8,371 nt of DNA, taken from positions 1-8,371 of the forward strand of contig JAKPOE010000313.1 of assembly GCA_029548025.1 (NCBI GenBank), read 5' to 3'. Of the stretch, positions 8,071 through 8,371 are shown in pieces; the stretch's first letter is position 1, and the number at the start of each line of letters is the position of its first letter. A program made the position numbers and the translations under genes. The notes under the pieces were generated by a model. The model ran no database searches and was not told the origin of the DNA. It worked only from the letters and a program-made list of their open reading frames with translations. Source of the stretch: Spirochaetota bacterium (lineage in GTDB: Bacteria; Spirochaetota; UBA4802; UB4802).

Positions 8071-8082
8071 TTGATTAATCAA
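8071..8082. promoter_or_regulatory. Candidate TetR operator: perfect 12-base palindrome
   Basis: TTGATTAATCAA is a perfect inverted repeat in the leader of the tetR-efflux operon, about 70 bases upstream of the repressor start and overlapping the likely promoter. Beside it, toward tetR, are the palindrome TTTAATTAAA (8061-8070) and two copies of AATTAAATTG (8051-8060 and 8064-8073) spaced 13 bases apart. TetR-family repressors commonly bind such palindromes over their own promoters. The region is so AT-rich that short palindromes can arise by chance, so the assignment is an inference. Confidence 0.45.
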
Positions 8083-8103
8083 ATATATAGCATTTCTTGT
8101 CAA
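8074..8103 (-). promoter_or_regulatory. Candidate sigma70-type promoter of the tetR-efflux operon
   Basis: On the minus strand TTGACA (8103-8098) is a perfect -35 consensus. An 18-base spacer leads to ATTAAT (8079-8074), a four-of-six -10 match inside the 12-base palindrome. An alternative is the extended -10 TGC-TATATA (8092-8084), which would put the transcription start near 8077, again inside the palindrome. Upstream, four A-tracts between 8108 and 8137 (T-tracts on the coding strand) resemble an UP element. With either -10 the operator overlaps the promoter core, as expected for repression. The choice between them cannot be made by eye. Confidence 0.5.
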
Positions 8104-8250
8104 TAGCAAAATAAAAAAATAAAAAATTAAAAAAAAATATTGTATTATAAATCAAACGATAACACCTATAGAATATTATTTTAGGCAATTTTAGGGTAGT
8201 TGCTTATGGCAGAGCATTCATCCAGCCATAAGGGAGGAACATATTTAGCG
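8104..8250. other. AT-rich intergenic DNA without a convincing gene
   Basis: The left part (8104-8150) is A-tract DNA, likely bent and possibly part of the leftward promoter. The right part holds a weak plus-strand start (ATG at 8206, 20 codons to a TGA at 8266-8268) and an orphan purine-rich AAGGGAGGAAC (8230-8240) resembling a Shine-Dalgarno site with no start codon at a proper distance. I see no RNA gene or terminator here. Confidence 0.4.
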
Positions 8251-8370
8251 TCTATCCTTCTGAGCTGAAGCCGTCTATGTGGAGCGAAGTCGAAGAAAAA
8301 AATCTCACTGTGGCATGGGGATGTCATTCTGAACGAAGTGAAGAATCTCGGCTTTTTATGAAAGGATAGA
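8251..8370. repeat. Small intergenic repeat element with 9-base inverted ends (MITE/REP-like)
   Basis: TCTATCCTT (8251-8259) is the exact inverted complement of AAGGATAGA (8362-8370). Inside it, AAGCCG (8268-8273) pairs with CGGCTT (8349-8354). Between these lie two related units: CGAAGTCGAAGAAAAAAATCTC (8285-8306, shortened match) and CGAAGTGAAGAATCTC (8334-8349), with a weaker third trace CTGAGCTGAAG (8260-8270). The TCATTCTGAACGAAGTGAAGAATCTC-type unit resembles dispersed intergenic repeats I remember from several diderm phyla. No transposase is encoded, so it would be a non-autonomous or palindromic repeat. The window ends one base after the element, so its full extent is uncertain. Confidence 0.6.
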
Positions 8371-8371
8371 T

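Noticed and set aside
8140..8172. Rightward sigma70 promoter (TTGTAT near 8140 and TATAGA near 8167)
   Set aside because: The spacing of 21 bases is too long and no supported gene lies downstream, so AT-richness alone explains the boxes.
8251..8371. CRISPR array
   Set aside because: Only two to three imperfect copies with unequal spacing occur, and no cas gene is visible; the inverted ends point to a dispersed repeat element.

Overview
The window looks like chromosomal DNA of a moderately AT-rich Gram-negative (diderm) bacterium. It encodes a complete tripartite RND efflux system, including a TolC-type outer-membrane channel with a signal peptide. The periplasmic adaptor lacks the usual alpha-helical hairpin, and the structural genes run channel - adaptor - pump. 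Both features recall the BesC-BesA-BesB system of the spirochaete Borrelia, so a Spirochaetota origin is a reasonable but unproven guess. No marker gene in the window settles the taxonomy.

Layout. Bases 1-1406 (+) hold the 3' part of a radical SAM gene whose start, probably with a cobalamin-binding domain, lies left of the window. It converges on, and overlaps by 4 bases (1403-1406, TTAA), a minus-strand operon that fills 1403-8003. In transcription order (right to left) the operon encodes a TetR-type repressor (7263-8003), a TolC-like outer-membrane channel (5815-7266), a short membrane-fusion adaptor (4860-5786), an AcrB-like RND pump (1703-4828) and a small P-II/ferredoxin-fold-like protein of the PG0541 transporter-associated type (1403-1690). 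Gaps are -4, 28, 31 and 12 bases. The four genes after tetR have recognisable Shine-Dalgarno sequences, so this is very probably one mRNA with translational coupling at its first (ATGA overlap) and last (SD overlapping the pump stop codon) junctions.

Control region. Bases 8004-8371 contain no convincing gene. Next to tetR is a very AT-rich stretch with a perfect 12-base palindrome, a 10-base direct repeat, a consensus TTGACA -35 box and upstream A-tracts, which fits a TetR-autoregulated promoter firing leftward. Further right (8251-8370) is a small repeat element bounded by 9-base inverted repeats and carrying degenerate copies of a CGAAGTGAAGAATCTC-type unit. At the far end of the operon a strong hairpin (1358-1385) lies just beyond the operon's last stop codon but inside the coding sequence of the convergent radical SAM gene.

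How the genes work together (inference). The repressor senses an unknown ligand and relieves repression of its own operon. The RND pump, adaptor and channel then export a hydrophobic or amphiphilic compound across both membranes. The PG0541-type protein may act as a small regulatory or accessory subunit of the pump. The two least-described aspects are the hairpin-less adaptor and the P-II-like small protein coupled to the pump.
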